From positions 186,001-250,000 of the forward strand of contig NZ_JAUDUY010000001.1 of the NCBI RefSeq assembly GCF_030380815.1: a stretch of DNA of 64,000 nucleotides, written 5' to 3'. This document shows positions 8,268 through 16,648 of this stretch, piece by piece (position 1 is the stretch's first letter; every line of letters starts with the position of its first letter). The stretch comes from Robiginitalea aurantiaca. GTDB taxonomy: Bacteria; Bacteroidota; Bacteroidia; Flavobacteriales; Flavobacteriaceae. A program made the translations under genes and the position numbers. A model generated the notes under the pieces. That model was not told the DNA's origin, ran no database searches, and was given only the letters and a program-made list of their open reading frames with translations.

Positions 8268-8490
8268 ATTTTATGGAAATTCGGCGATTTTAAGCATTAT
8301 GCCTCTCTGATGATGCTGGCCTATATTCCGGGCATTCCTGCACCTTAACAAGATCTGGACGACGACTAAGTCCGATCGGTATATTATGAAGCAAGGGATT
8401 TTGAAGGGATTGCCAGGTGCTATGCGCTAGCCGGCTTCAATAAGGCCCAGGTCTTTTTGAAGTATAGGGGAGAAGTCCCTTTTAAGAGAC
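8268..8490 (+). pseudogene. Exonuclease 3'-end repeat, copy 6 (degenerate)
   Basis: The frame starting WKFGDFKHYASLMMLAYIPG then IPAP meets a stop, continues DLDDD, meets another stop, and resumes VYYEARDFEGIARCYALAGF and KAQVFLKYRGE. Alignment to copies 3 and 5 is clear, but two in-frame stops are present and the exoIII Asp is lost (CYALAG in place of YCERD). This is the most decayed copy and marks the right edge of the array, directly against the 3' end of the opposite-strand EEP gene. In the preceding spacer an inverted repeat ATAAGGG/CCCTTAT (8209-8236) follows the alkylsulfatase gene but lacks a T tract. Confidence 0.82.
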
Positions 8491-8521
8491 AATTAAAACA
8501 TACTAAACAGTATATAAAGAT

Positions 8522-9484
8522 CTACGGCAGGTCGTAATAACGGAGAAGGACGTATACAGGGAAGTGATCTGAATAGCCCCCCAGGTATTTCTTCCCCACA
8601 AAGGTTCTGAAGGGTTTGCCTTTATAGGGTCGTTTCCATTCCTGGAGGAAATGTTCGTCAAAAATATCTGCCTGATCGAAGGTATGGGTTCCCGGAGAGG
8701 TCTTCAGAAAGGAACGTGAGAGTATGATCTGATCAAATACAGACCACTCCCCCCTGTAGTTTGCACTTCCCCTATCTGGGCTTTGCAGGGTTTCCATGGG
8801 ATTATACAGCGGTTTCTGACTCATCAGGTGTCGGATGCTCCTGGAATCCGGACCATCGTTAAAATCCCCCATGATCACATAATTTGGGTTTTCTTCTTCC
8901 ATTTCCAGGGATTCCATAAAGGATAGAATTGTTGTGGCTGCCGCTATTCGCTTAGAATCGGTCCGCTCTGCGCCATCTCTGCGGGATGGCCAGTGATTTA
9001 CGAATATGTGTAAACGTTCCCCATTCAGGTTACCACGCACGTAAGTGATATCGCGGGTGTAATCCCGACCTCCATCATCATTGTAGATTATAACTGGTAT
9101 GGGCTGGCAGTGCTCAGGCTCAAAAAAATCCCGGTGGTAGAGTAGTGCATTGTCGATACCGCGTTCATCCGGAGAATCGTGGTGGATAAAGTCCATGCCA
9201 TTTTTCTTCATGGATTCCATTTCCAGCAGGTCATCCAGCACCTTATCGTTTTCTAATTCGGCAAGCCCCATCAGGACGGGATACTCGACTCTGCTCAGAC
9301 TCCCCAGACGCGAAATGGTTTTACCAATATGCCGTAATTTTTTTTCATACCGTTTCGGGGTCCAATGTTTATGTCCATTGGGCGTGAAATCGTCATCGAG
9401 GACATTCGGCTGGTTTTCCGGGTCAAATAAATTCTCCAGATTATAAAAGCCAACCAAAAGGTTGTTTTCCCTGTCGTCACTCAT
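8522..9484 (-). CDS. Endonuclease/exonuclease/phosphatase (EEP) family protein
   Basis: A 320-residue EEP-fold hydrolase. Motifs in order: FYNLENLFDPEN (metal Asn/Glu), GLAELEND, IFVNHWPSRRDG (catalytic His), VIMGDFNDGPDSRS (Asp/Asn), and YSDHFPV at the end (Asp-His pair). The family cleaves phosphodiester bonds in nucleic acids or phospholipids; the substrate here is unknown. No signal peptide is seen, so it is probably cytoplasmic. A TTG ten codons further upstream is also in frame, but it overlaps a -7 box at 9512-9519, so the ATG at 9484 is preferred. It is divergent from hflX. Confidence 0.87.
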   Translation of the reverse strand: MSDDRENNLLVGFYNLENLFDPENQPNVLDDDFTPNGHKHWTPKRYEKKLRHIGKTISRLGSLSRVEYPVLMGLAELENDKVLDDLLEMESMKKNGMDFIHHDSPDERGIDNALLYHRDFFEPEHCQPIPVIIYNDDGGRDYTRDITYVRGNLNGERLHIFVNHWPSRRDGAERTDSKRIAAATTILSFMESLEMEEENPNYVIMGDFNDGPDSRSIRHLMSQKPLYNPMETLQSPDRGSANYRGEWSVFDQIILSRSFLKTSPGTHTFDQADIFDEHFLQEWKRPYKGKPFRTFVGKKYLGGYSDHFPVYVLLRYYDLP

Positions 9485-9511
9485 TGCATAAAATTTAAGA
9501 GGGGGATTATT

Positions 9512-9519
9512 CAAAAATA
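9512..9519 (-). promoter_or_regulatory. TAnnTTTG -7 box for the EEP gene
   Basis: On the minus strand the bases read TATTTTTG, matching the Bacteroidota -7 consensus. They lie 27 bases upstream of the ATG at 9484. No clear -33 TTG is seen at the expected spacing. Confidence 0.45.
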
Positions 9520-9542
9520 CAAAAGACTTGATCCTGATTCCG

Positions 9543-9550
9543 TAGCTTTG
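9543..9550 (+). promoter_or_regulatory. TAnnTTTG -7 box for hflX
   Basis: TAGCTTTG ends 17 bases before the hflX ATG. It sits back-to-back with the EEP box, giving a compact divergent promoter. The nearest upstream TTG (9528-9530) is closer than the usual spacing. Confidence 0.5.
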
Positions 9551-9567
9551 TAAAAGATCGAGGTTCT

Positions 9568-10794
9568 ATGCTGGACAAAGAGACAATTTCTTACGAACGT
9601 ACTGTACTTGTTGGGATTCTCAACAGGGAACAACCTGAAGAGAAACTCAGGGAATACCTGGATGAACTCGAGTTCTTAACCTATACCGCCGGAGGGGAAG
9701 TTGTAGGACGCTTTATACAGCGTGTGGACACCCCCAATCCAAAAACTTTTGTAGGTAGTGGGAAGATAGCAGAAATCGAAGAATTCGTCAGGGAAAACGA
9801 TGTGGGAGCCGTAATCTTTGACGATGAACTTAGTGCGGTACAACAACGGAATATCGAAAAACAGCTACGCAGGAAGATTCTGGACCGCACCGGGCTGATC
9901 CTGGATATTTTTGCGCAGCGCGCGAGCACGAGCTACGCACGGACCCAGGTGGAGCTGGCCCAATATGAATACCTGCTCCCAAGACTAACGGGTTTGTGGA
10001 CACACCTTGAACGCCAGCGCGGGGGTATCGGAATGCGGGGGCCTGGAGAAACGGAAATAGAAACTGACCGCAGGATTGTACGTGATCGGATTTCTCTTCT
10101 GAAGAAGAAACTCACCCGTATTGATAAACAGATGGAAACCCAAAGAGGCAACCGTGGATCTCTGGTCCGGGTAGCCCTAGTAGGCTATACCAATGTTGGG
10201 AAATCCACGCTGATGAACGTGATCAGCAAAAGTGAGGTCTTTGCGGAGAACAAACTTTTTGCAACCCTGGACACCACGGTACGAAAAGTAGTGCTTGGAA
10301 ACTTGCCCTTCTTACTGAGTGATACCGTTGGATTTATCCGAAAGCTCCCAACTCAACTGGTTGAGAGTTTTAAGAGTACACTCGATGAAGTTCGGGAGGC
10401 GGATTTGTTATTGCACGTCGTAGACATCTCTCATCCGAGTTTTGAGGACCATATTGCGTCTGTAAATCAGATCCTCTCCGAGATAAAATGTGCGGATAAG
10501 CAGACCGTCATGGTTTTCAATAAGATCGATCTGTATAAGCCGGAAACATTGGATGAGGACGATCTGATAACCCCCCGGACGAGCAGGCATTATTCGATGG
10601 GAGAATGGCGAAAGACCTGGATGCACAGAATGGGGGGGAATGCGGTTTTTATTTCGGCCCTGAACAGGGAAAACCTGGATGAATTCCGGAAAACAGTTTA
10701 CCGGGAAGTTCGAAAAATCCACATCAGCAGGTTTCCTTACAACAATTTCTTATATCCGGAGCACCTCGACGAATATACGCAGGAGGAGCCATAG
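9568..10794 (+). CDS. hflX: Ribosome-associated GTPase HflX
   Basis: A 408-residue TRAFAC-class GTPase that binds the ribosome and can split 70S or 100S particles under stress. The N-terminal HflX domain (residues about 1-180) includes TFVGSGKIAEI and ends with the family signature GPGETEIETDRR. The G domain follows: P-loop GYTNVGKST (206-214), G3 DTVGFIRKLP, G4 NKID and a G5 SALN. Length is normal. It starts with ATG 17 bases after a -7 box and is apparently transcribed alone; the next gene is on the opposite strand. Confidence 0.95.
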   Translation: MLDKETISYERTVLVGILNREQPEEKLREYLDELEFLTYTAGGEVVGRFIQRVDTPNPKTFVGSGKIAEIEEFVRENDVGAVIFDDELSAVQQRNIEKQLRRKILDRTGLILDIFAQRASTSYARTQVELAQYEYLLPRLTGLWTHLERQRGGIGMRGPGETEIETDRRIVRDRISLLKKKLTRIDKQMETQRGNRGSLVRVALVGYTNVGKSTLMNVISKSEVFAENKLFATLDTTVRKVVLGNLPFLLSDTVGFIRKLPTQLVESFKSTLDEVREADLLLHVVDISHPSFEDHIASVNQILSEIKCADKQTVMVFNKIDLYKPETLDEDDLITPRTSRHYSMGEWRKTWMHRMGGNAVFISALNRENLDEFRKTVYREVRKIHISRFPYNNFLYPEHLDEYTQEEP

Positions 10795-10842
10795 GACACC
10801 TATTAGGAGTTCGGGAGTTATATAATTATTGCGTTTCCATTC

Positions 10843-11530
10843 TTAGAATTGGAAACCGATGTGCAGAATAAACCCTCTTAAATTACCATTAAAAATAGCA
10901 TCCTCTTCAGGAATTTCCAGGGAATAAGTTCTGTACCCAAGGGAGGTGTAAAAGGTCTTGGTGAAGTGGTACTGTGCCGCCCCGATAAACTGAAAAGATC
11001 CATCCGTCCCGAATACGGGTATTCCGAAATCTGCATACCCTACAAAACCGAATTTCTTCGAAGGATTATACCTGATATTTGCACCCAGTACGGGATCAAT
11101 CCAGCCCCGATCTCTTGCCCCTTCGACATCCCTGGAGCCGCCGACAGTCGATACCAGATCCACGCCAAAGTAGAAGAATTTCAAACCCGCCAGGGCGTCA
11201 ATCTCAAGCTTGGGATTTTTAAACACCCTGTACCCCGCTTCGAGATCCCCGCCGAAATACGTTAGTTTGACGACATTATCCTGAAGCAGTATCTCCAGGG
11301 GTGTAATCGCTTCGCTTTCGAGGATGAGGTTCCGGAATATTAGTAGGTTGTGGCGGTCGGACGAGCTCTCCTTTAAAGCCGATAGCCCAGATATACGGGC
11401 TTACACGAAAATTCCAATTGTTCCAACGGATGGAATCCGTTTCCATCTGGCTTTGGCCAAAAACTGGGCATGCAAAAAGGAGTGTCATGAACACTCCTAG
11501 AAACATTCTGTTTTTAGAACTGTTGTGCAT
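10843..11530 (-). pseudogene. Broken outer-membrane beta-barrel protein gene
   Basis: The 5' part (11530-11276) encodes a signal peptide ending PVFGQSQ and a mature start NFRVSPYIWAIGFKGE, then runs out of frame to a stop at 11276. The 3' part is in another frame. It is open from about 11340, includes ITPLEILLQDNVVKLTYFGG, and continues through FGFVGYADFGIPVFG to a C-terminal Phe (HIGFQF) typical of outer-membrane barrels. The two frames overlap near 11330, where NIPEPHP meets LILESEAITP. Compared with what I expect for this kind of barrel, a block of middle strands seems to be missing, so an internal deletion with frameshift is likelier than a one-base error. Either is possible. Confidence 0.72.
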
Positions 11531-11582
11531 GTGCTTGGCGAATCCCTAAAAGCAATAATACTCCGCCTGAATACGTCTAAAA

Positions 11583-12509
11583 CTAGAAATCATACGTCAG
11601 GCCGAAAAGCCAATAGGTCTGAAGCTTGTTGTCGATGTTGTCAAAAGTAGCTCCTGTATTTCCCAGGGTATTGATTTCATAATTAAGGGCTTCCTGTTTA
11701 TTGTCGCGAAGTCCGAATTCAAACCCGAGGCCAATGTCTCTCCATACCTTGTAGGCGAAATTATTCGTCCAGGTCCAGTTGGAGAGGTTGCTGTCTTTAT
11801 AACTGGCAAAGGCTGAGAACTGGGATTTCCAATTAAATTTCCCGATGGATTTACTGTAATTCGCCAGCAACTTTGCACCGAAAGAAGATTCGAAAATAGC
11901 ATTGTCGTTGCTGAACACGAAGTTGTAGTTGGCAGGGTGTGCGACAATGATCAGGCCATCTATCGGCTTCCAGGTGATACCCACCCCTAAATCGAGATAG
12001 CCGGGGTCGTTGAAATTACTCAGTATCGTTGAGCGGTACTCCATTAAGGTTGAAGCCGCTATTTTATTTGTCAGGTTATACCCGAAAAGTGAGGTGATAT
12101 TAAATACGTCATTAGATTGCCTGTACCCGTTCTGATCGTCCGGGTCATCTTTGTCGTCGAATTTGACCCAACCCAGGTTTATCTGAGCATTGGTATACCA
12201 GAAGTACTTATCCCGATCCAATTTGGCATACGGGTTTATTGTGATACCAATTCGCCCTGCGGAGTTGTTCGGATTCTGTTGCGCATACCAATTATTAAAT
12301 TCAGAAATACTCGCACCGATCGTTCCGAATGCGCCGAATTTCCATCCTGGAAATGCATTGATCTGAGATTCCAAATCTCCGATTCGCCCCTCAATGGCAC
12401 TGACGGAATCTTCTTTTATTTTTTTAGCTTCTTTGAGTTCTTCCAGCGTCTGGCCGTATGAGGATACTCCGGCTATAAGAAAAGTAAATACGAATACGAG
12501 TTTTTTCAT
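11583..12509 (-). CDS. DUF3078 domain-containing outer-membrane protein
   Basis: A 308-residue exported protein with signal peptide (cleavage near SSYGQ), a short coiled coil (LEELKEAKKIKEDSVSAIEG), then alternating beta-strand segments ending in Phe (LFGLTYDF), as in outer-membrane barrels. The pattern GWKFGAFGTIGASISEFNNW matches DUF3078 proteins, whose role is unknown. It is the last gene of the suf operon, following DUF2480, an arrangement common in Flavobacteriia. Its link to Fe-S biogenesis is by position only. Confidence 0.8.
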   Translation of the reverse strand: MKKLVFVFTFLIAGVSSYGQTLEELKEAKKIKEDSVSAIEGRIGDLESQINAFPGWKFGAFGTIGASISEFNNWYAQQNPNNSAGRIGITINPYAKLDRDKYFWYTNAQINLGWVKFDDKDDPDDQNGYRQSNDVFNITSLFGYNLTNKIAASTLMEYRSTILSNFNDPGYLDLGVGITWKPIDGLIIVAHPANYNFVFSNDNAIFESSFGAKLLANYSKSIGKFNWKSQFSAFASYKDSNLSNWTWTNNFAYKVWRDIGLGFEFGLRDNKQEALNYEINTLGNTGATFDNIDNKLQTYWLFGLTYDF

Positions 12510-12569
12510 CTTTTAAAGTTTTTCATAACGGTCTCAAAGATAGGGAAACTAGTGAATTAGATTTTTGCT

Positions 12570-13076
12570 TCAGGTTCTTTTAAATAAAGGAACAGAGGAA
12601 CACGCCTCGCCGAACATTACGGATTTTGCAACTTCCTGGATTCGCTGGATTGCCCAGACATAGGCCGAGGCAGGTACCGGAACATTGCTACACCCTTTGA
12701 TGATTACCGGGCGGTCTTTGAGGGATTCGAGATCAATTGTGCTAAGAGCTTCCCGAAAAAGAATGGTTTCCAGAACTTCAAGGGATCCGACGACCGTTTC
12801 CCGGGCGATGCCCTTGAGGTAATTACCGGCCAACATATAGGCCCAAACAGGAACAATGGCGTCAGTACTGCAGTGAACTGCCACATACCCGTCTTTATAG
12901 GATTCCCATTGATGTTCTTTCAGTGCATTCCGGAATGGGGTTTCCCTTAAGATGAGGCCTTCATCCAGCCACTGGCTCAAATCAATCTCAAAACGGGGCC
13001 CCCTGGGATAGAAGGTTTCCAGGTCCAGGGTGGTTAATTTACTTTTCGCTACGCGGTTGACGATTTCTTTTTCCAT
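12570..13076 (-). CDS. DUF2480 family protein
   Basis: A 168-residue cytoplasmic protein. VAKSKLTTLDLETFYPRG near the start and DAIVPVWAYMLAGNYL in the middle are characteristic of DUF2480, a Bacteroidota family fixed in suf operons. IIKGCSNVPVPASAY, with a Cys near residue 130, may bind a metal or cluster, but this is a guess. It follows the SufT-like gene by 11 bases and is clearly in the same operon. No enzymatic role is established that I know of. Confidence 0.85.
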   Translation of the reverse strand: MEKEIVNRVAKSKLTTLDLETFYPRGPRFEIDLSQWLDEGLILRETPFRNALKEHQWESYKDGYVAVHCSTDAIVPVWAYMLAGNYLKGIARETVVGSLEVLETILFREALSTIDLESLKDRPVIIKGCSNVPVPASAYVWAIQRIQEVAKSVMFGEACSSVPLFKRT

Positions 13077-13087
13077 ACCTGAAGTTA

Positions 13088-13417
13088 TCAGAGCATGCCG
13101 AGTTCCAGTTTGGCTTCTTCGCTCATCAATTCCTGTGTCCAGGGCGGGTCAAAGGTGATTTCCACCTCGGCATCCTTAACCAGATCCAGGGATTTGACTT
13201 TTTCCTCAACTTCTACAGGAAGCGTTTCAGCCACCGGGCAGTTCGGAGAGGTTAGCGTCATAAGGATCCGAACTTCGAGGTCCTCATTTACAAAGACATC
13301 GTAGATCAATCCCAACTCATAAATATCCACAGGGATTTCCGGGTCGTAAATGGTCTTGAGTACCCTTACGATTTTTTCGCCGAGTTCCTGAGTGTCTATT
13401 GTGGTTTCTGATTCCAT
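13088..13417 (-). CDS. sufT: SUF system Fe-S cluster assembly protein, SufT/MIP18-like (DUF59)
   Basis: A 109-residue MIP18/DUF59 protein. KTIYDPEIPVDIYELGLIYD is the family hallmark, and TSPNCPVAE carries the conserved Cys thought to take part in cluster transfer or target maturation. The C-terminal FDPPWTQELMSEEAK matches the SufT and PaaD group. It acts in the cytoplasm as a maturation factor for Fe-S proteins. It sits between sufE and DUF2480 with very short gaps. The symbol is by family analogy. Confidence 0.85.
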   Translation of the reverse strand: MESETTIDTQELGEKIVRVLKTIYDPEIPVDIYELGLIYDVFVNEDLEVRILMTLTSPNCPVAETLPVEVEEKVKSLDLVKDAEVEITFDPPWTQELMSEEAKLELGML

Positions 13418-13445
13418 GGATTCTTTTTTAAAGGTTTAGGTTTAC

Positions 13446-13871
13446 TCAGGATTCTATTTTAGCCTGGTAAGCCAAAGCGTAGAGCTTCAGTTGTTTGATC
13501 ATGCTGACAAGCCCGTTTGCACGTGTGGGGGAAAGATGCTCTTTAAGTCCGATCTCGTCAATAAAATCTGTTTTAGCACTGAGAATATCTGCAGGTTTCT
13601 GGTTGCTGAAAGCGCGGATCAGGATACCGATGATGCCTTTTGTGATTATGGCATCACTGTCGGCAGTAAAAACGACTTTCCCATCCTCCATGTCTGCATG
13701 AACCCAAACCTTGCTCTGACAGCCTTTGATCAGGTGGTCGTCTGTCTTGAATTCATCCGAGATTTTGGGCAGGGATTTTCCGAGTTCAATCATGTATTCG
13801 TACCGCTGCATCCAATCGTCAAACATGGAAAATTCATCGACAATTTCTTCCTGAATCGCTTCGATCTGCAT
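13446..13871 (-). CDS. sufE: Cysteine desulfuration protein SufE
   Basis: A 141-residue sulfur-acceptor protein that takes persulfide sulfur from SufS and stimulates it. The active-site loop reads LIKGCQSKVW with Cys51. DDWMQRYEYMIELGKSLP near the N-terminus and GLKEHLSPTRANGLVSM near the C-terminus are typical. An in-frame TTG six codons upstream (13889) exists, but the ATG at 13871 gives the family's usual N-terminus. It lies 78 bases after sufS. Confidence 0.93.
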   Translation of the reverse strand: MQIEAIQEEIVDEFSMFDDWMQRYEYMIELGKSLPKISDEFKTDDHLIKGCQSKVWVHADMEDGKVVFTADSDAIITKGIIGILIRAFSNQKPADILSAKTDFIDEIGLKEHLSPTRANGLVSMIKQLKLYALAYQAKIES

Positions 13872-13949
13872 CTTTATAATTTTTGTCAAAATTACGACAT
13901 GATAGGCCTATTTTCAAGGGGTACAGATTTCTTCCCTCCTGAAATGCAT

Positions 13950-15173
13950 TCATGAAAGCATCTGGGCGGCTTTTTTAACCCCTTCTACCAGTCTATCTAC
14001 CTCCGATAGGGTATTGTAGAAGGCAAAACTCGCGCGAACAGTCCCTGGGATTTGATAAAAATCCATAATGGGCTGTGCGCAATGATGTCCTGTGCGTACT
14101 GCAATTCCCATCTGATCGAGAAGGGTTCCCACGTCGTATGGATGAATGCCCTCAAGATTAAATGAGATCACGGAAGTCTTATTTGTGCCTTCGCCGTATA
14201 TCCTCAGACCATTGATCTTCAATAATTCTGAAGTCGCGTATTGCAGCAGTTCCGTTTCGTAAGCCGCGATTCGATCCATGCCTATGGCGTTGAGGTAGTC
14301 CAGTGCAGCCCCAAAGGCAATCCCTCCGCAAATATTAGGTGTCCCTGCTTCAAATTTATGCGGCAGCCCGGCGTAAGTCGTCTTTTCAAAGCTCACCTCG
14401 GCAATCATCTCTCCTCCACCCTGGTAAGGCGGCAGTTTTTCGAGCCATTCCGTCTTTCCGTAGAGGGCCCCAACCCCTGTCGGACCGCATATTTTGTGAG
14501 CTGATATGGTGTAAAAATCGACATCAAGGGCCTGCAGGTCTGCCTTAATATGGGGTGCTGCCTGTGCCCCGTCAATAAGGACTGCGGCGCCTACTTCGTG
14601 GGCAGCTTCAATAATTTCTTCAATAGGGTTTATGGTGCCCAGCGCATTTGAGATATGGTTGCAGAAAACCAATTGTGTCCGCTCGGACAATTCTTCATAA
14701 AAGGGCTGCAGTACCAGCTCCCCTGTGGTATTCATTGGAATCACCCGCAGCTCTGCCCCCGTGCGTTCACACAACATTTGCCAGGGCACAATATTGGAGT
14801 GGTGCTCCATAGCGGAGACCCAAATTTCATCTCCCGGGTTCAGGAAGGAGGTGAATCCGGAGGCGACCATGTTGATTCCGTGCGTAGTCCCGGAGGTCAT
14901 GATGACCTCGTGGCTGTGCTGGATGTTGAAATGTTTTTGAATGGTGATCCGCGCTTTTTCGTAAGCATCTGTAGCTTCCTGTGAAAGACTGTGCACGCCC
15001 CTGTGGATATTGGCATTGTAACGTGAGTAGTAATCTACGATCACATCGATCACCTGCTGGGGCGTCTGGGAAGTGGCTGCATTGTCCAGGTAAACCAGGG
15101 GCTGTCCGTGAACCTGACGTCCTAAAATGGGAAAATCTTTTCGTATTTCAGCAACGTTCAGCATGGGATGCAT
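13950..15173 (-). CDS. sufS: Cysteine desulfurase SufS
   Basis: A 407-residue PLP enzyme that removes sulfur from cysteine as enzyme persulfide for Fe-S cluster assembly. EHHSNIVPWQ, DGAQAAPH and SAHKICGPTG with the PLP Lys227 are seen. RTGHHCAQP supplies the catalytic Cys365 in the group II (SufS) loop. Length fits the family. Two nearby ATGs (15173 and 15164) are possible starts. It is separated from sufD by a 121-base gap without a gene, but order and direction place it in the suf operon. Confidence 0.95.
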   Translation of the reverse strand: MHPMLNVAEIRKDFPILGRQVHGQPLVYLDNAATSQTPQQVIDVIVDYYSRYNANIHRGVHSLSQEATDAYEKARITIQKHFNIQHSHEVIMTSGTTHGINMVASGFTSFLNPGDEIWVSAMEHHSNIVPWQMLCERTGAELRVIPMNTTGELVLQPFYEELSERTQLVFCNHISNALGTINPIEEIIEAAHEVGAAVLIDGAQAAPHIKADLQALDVDFYTISAHKICGPTGVGALYGKTEWLEKLPPYQGGGEMIAEVSFEKTTYAGLPHKFEAGTPNICGGIAFGAALDYLNAIGMDRIAAYETELLQYATSELLKINGLRIYGEGTNKTSVISFNLEGIHPYDVGTLLDQMGIAVRTGHHCAQPIMDFYQIPGTVRASFAFYNTLSEVDRLVEGVKKAAQMLS

Positions 15174-15294
15174 TAAGTTCGGAAATAAAGGGATCCTGTA
15201 ACGATACTTTTAACAAACCGGTGCGAGGACAATTCGAAGGGTCTCATTCGGTCCCCGGATAAAACTATCGGGATTCCCTTTTTAAGCGATGTCC

Positions 15295-16611
15295 TCAAAG
15301 TTCAAATCCGAGATTAACACCTAGTTTTTGGGCGATCAATTTATTGATTCGCTGTTTGAGCTCTTGAATGCGCACGCTTTCCAGAACATTGTTGGCAAAG
15401 GCATACATCATCAGAGCCGAAGCTTCTTTCTCAGGGATCCCCCGCGCACGGAGGTAAAAAAGCGCTTCCTTGTCGAGCTGGCCAATGGTACATCCATGTG
15501 AACAACGCACATCATCCGCGAAGATTTCGAGTTGCGGTTTTGTGTTCACCGTGGCTTTATCGCTGATCAGTAAATTGTTATTCTGCTGGAAGGCATTTGT
15601 TTTCTGTGCGATTTTATCAACGATGATTTTTCCGTTGAACACCCCTGTTGAACGTTGACCGTAGATTCCTTTATAATCCTGATGGCTTTCGCAATTTGGC
15701 TGCTGATGGTGGACAAGGGTGTGATGGTCCACGTGTTGTTTCTCTCCCAACAGGGTTACGCCTTTCAGGGTAGAATCAATATGCTCTCCATCCTGATAGA
15801 AATTCAGGTTGTTTCGGGTGAGTTTACCGCCAAAGGAGAAGGTGTGGACACTCACATGACTTTTCCCTTTCTGGTCGATGTAGGTGTTGTCGATCAGGCT
15901 TGCAGTTTCCCTGTCATTCTGGACCTTGTAGTAATCCACAATGGCATCTTTACCTGCATAGATTTCAGTGACGGAATTTGTCAGGACCTCGTTGTCGGTC
16001 AGACTTTGGTGCCTTTCAATGACCTGCAGTTCCGCGTTCTCTTCAGTCACGATCAAATTTCTCGGCTGAAGCATTTGAGCTGTTTCACTACCTGTTGAGA
16101 AATGAAGGATCTCGACGGGTTTGCGAGGCACTTTGTTCTTGGGGACATAGATAAATGCACCCTCTCTGGCGAAAGCTGTATTTAAGGACACCAGTGAATC
16201 TTCCCTGGAGGCAACTTTATTGAAGTAGACATCGATGATGGGTTTATACATAGGCTTGGTGAGGGCTGCGCTCATCAGGCAAATATCCACTCCATCATGC
16301 GTGGTCTCAGAAAGGTATGAACTGTAAACCCCATCGATAAACACGATTTTATAGGTGTCTATTTCATGCAGGAAGTACTTTTTGACATCCCGGTACTCCA
16401 GGGCATTATCCTGCCTGGGAAACAGGCTGAAATCTATCTTCTGCAGGCGTTCAAGAGAGGTGTATTTCCAGGCCTCGGACTTCCTTCCCGGGAAGCCTTT
16501 TGCCTCAAAATTCCTAAGCGCCTCAGAACGTATTTCGTGTACCGGATGCGTGAGGTCCACCTCATTTTCAAAAGCCATAAAAGAGGCGATGAGTTTATCC
16601 TTTAATTCCAT
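15295..16611 (-). CDS. sufD: Fe-S cluster assembly protein SufD
   Basis: A 438-residue scaffold subunit that forms the SufBC2D complex with SufB and SufC. The C-terminal beta-helix has DVRCSHGCTIGQLDKEALFY, which includes the conserved SufD His/Cys region, and ends in the helical EKEASALMMYAFANNVLE core. The frame stays open 43 codons further upstream, but that extension overlaps the region just after sufC and looks non-coding. The ATG at 16611 (MELKDKLIASF) is the proper start, 37 bases after sufC. Confidence 0.94.
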   Translation of the reverse strand: MELKDKLIASFMAFENEVDLTHPVHEIRSEALRNFEAKGFPGRKSEAWKYTSLERLQKIDFSLFPRQDNALEYRDVKKYFLHEIDTYKIVFIDGVYSSYLSETTHDGVDICLMSAALTKPMYKPIIDVYFNKVASREDSLVSLNTAFAREGAFIYVPKNKVPRKPVEILHFSTGSETAQMLQPRNLIVTEENAELQVIERHQSLTDNEVLTNSVTEIYAGKDAIVDYYKVQNDRETASLIDNTYIDQKGKSHVSVHTFSFGGKLTRNNLNFYQDGEHIDSTLKGVTLLGEKQHVDHHTLVHHQQPNCESHQDYKGIYGQRSTGVFNGKIIVDKIAQKTNAFQQNNNLLISDKATVNTKPQLEIFADDVRCSHGCTIGQLDKEALFYLRARGIPEKEASALMMYAFANNVLESVRIQELKQRINKLIAQKLGVNLGFEL

Positions 16612-16648
16612 TGATCCTTCATTTAATGGGCACCAGTTGCCGTGTGAA

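Larger units (their letters stand above)
3..8490 (+). repeat. Array of exonuclease 3'-end repeats separating cargo genes
   Basis: Six copies of one protein-coding 3' end are spaced along this stretch: 3-89, 1650-1776, 3244-3489, 4722-4839, 5867-6117 and 8268-8490. All are on the plus strand, as are all six annotated cargo genes between them. Copies at 3253, 4734, 5875 and 8274 begin their clear similarity at the same Trp codon, in the context D-[IL]-W-[KR]-[FL]-G-D. The copies at 3244 and 4722 also share the 19 bases before and including this codon with few differences. No recombinase gene is visible inside. Seen: the repeats and their order. Inferred: each repeat marks the boundary of an inserted segment. 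Confidence 0.8.

Noticed and set aside
1-8500. Interpreting the repeats as an integron attC array or a CRISPR
   Set aside because: The repeats are protein-coding 3' ends of 90-250 bases with no short palindromic repeat-spacer pattern, no attC-type hairpin noticed and no integrase or cas gene in the window.
10834-10855. Inverted repeat TTTCCAttct/agaatTGGAAA between hflX and the broken barrel gene as a terminator
   Set aside because: The arms are imperfect, they include the last codons of the minus-strand gene, and no T tract follows on either strand.
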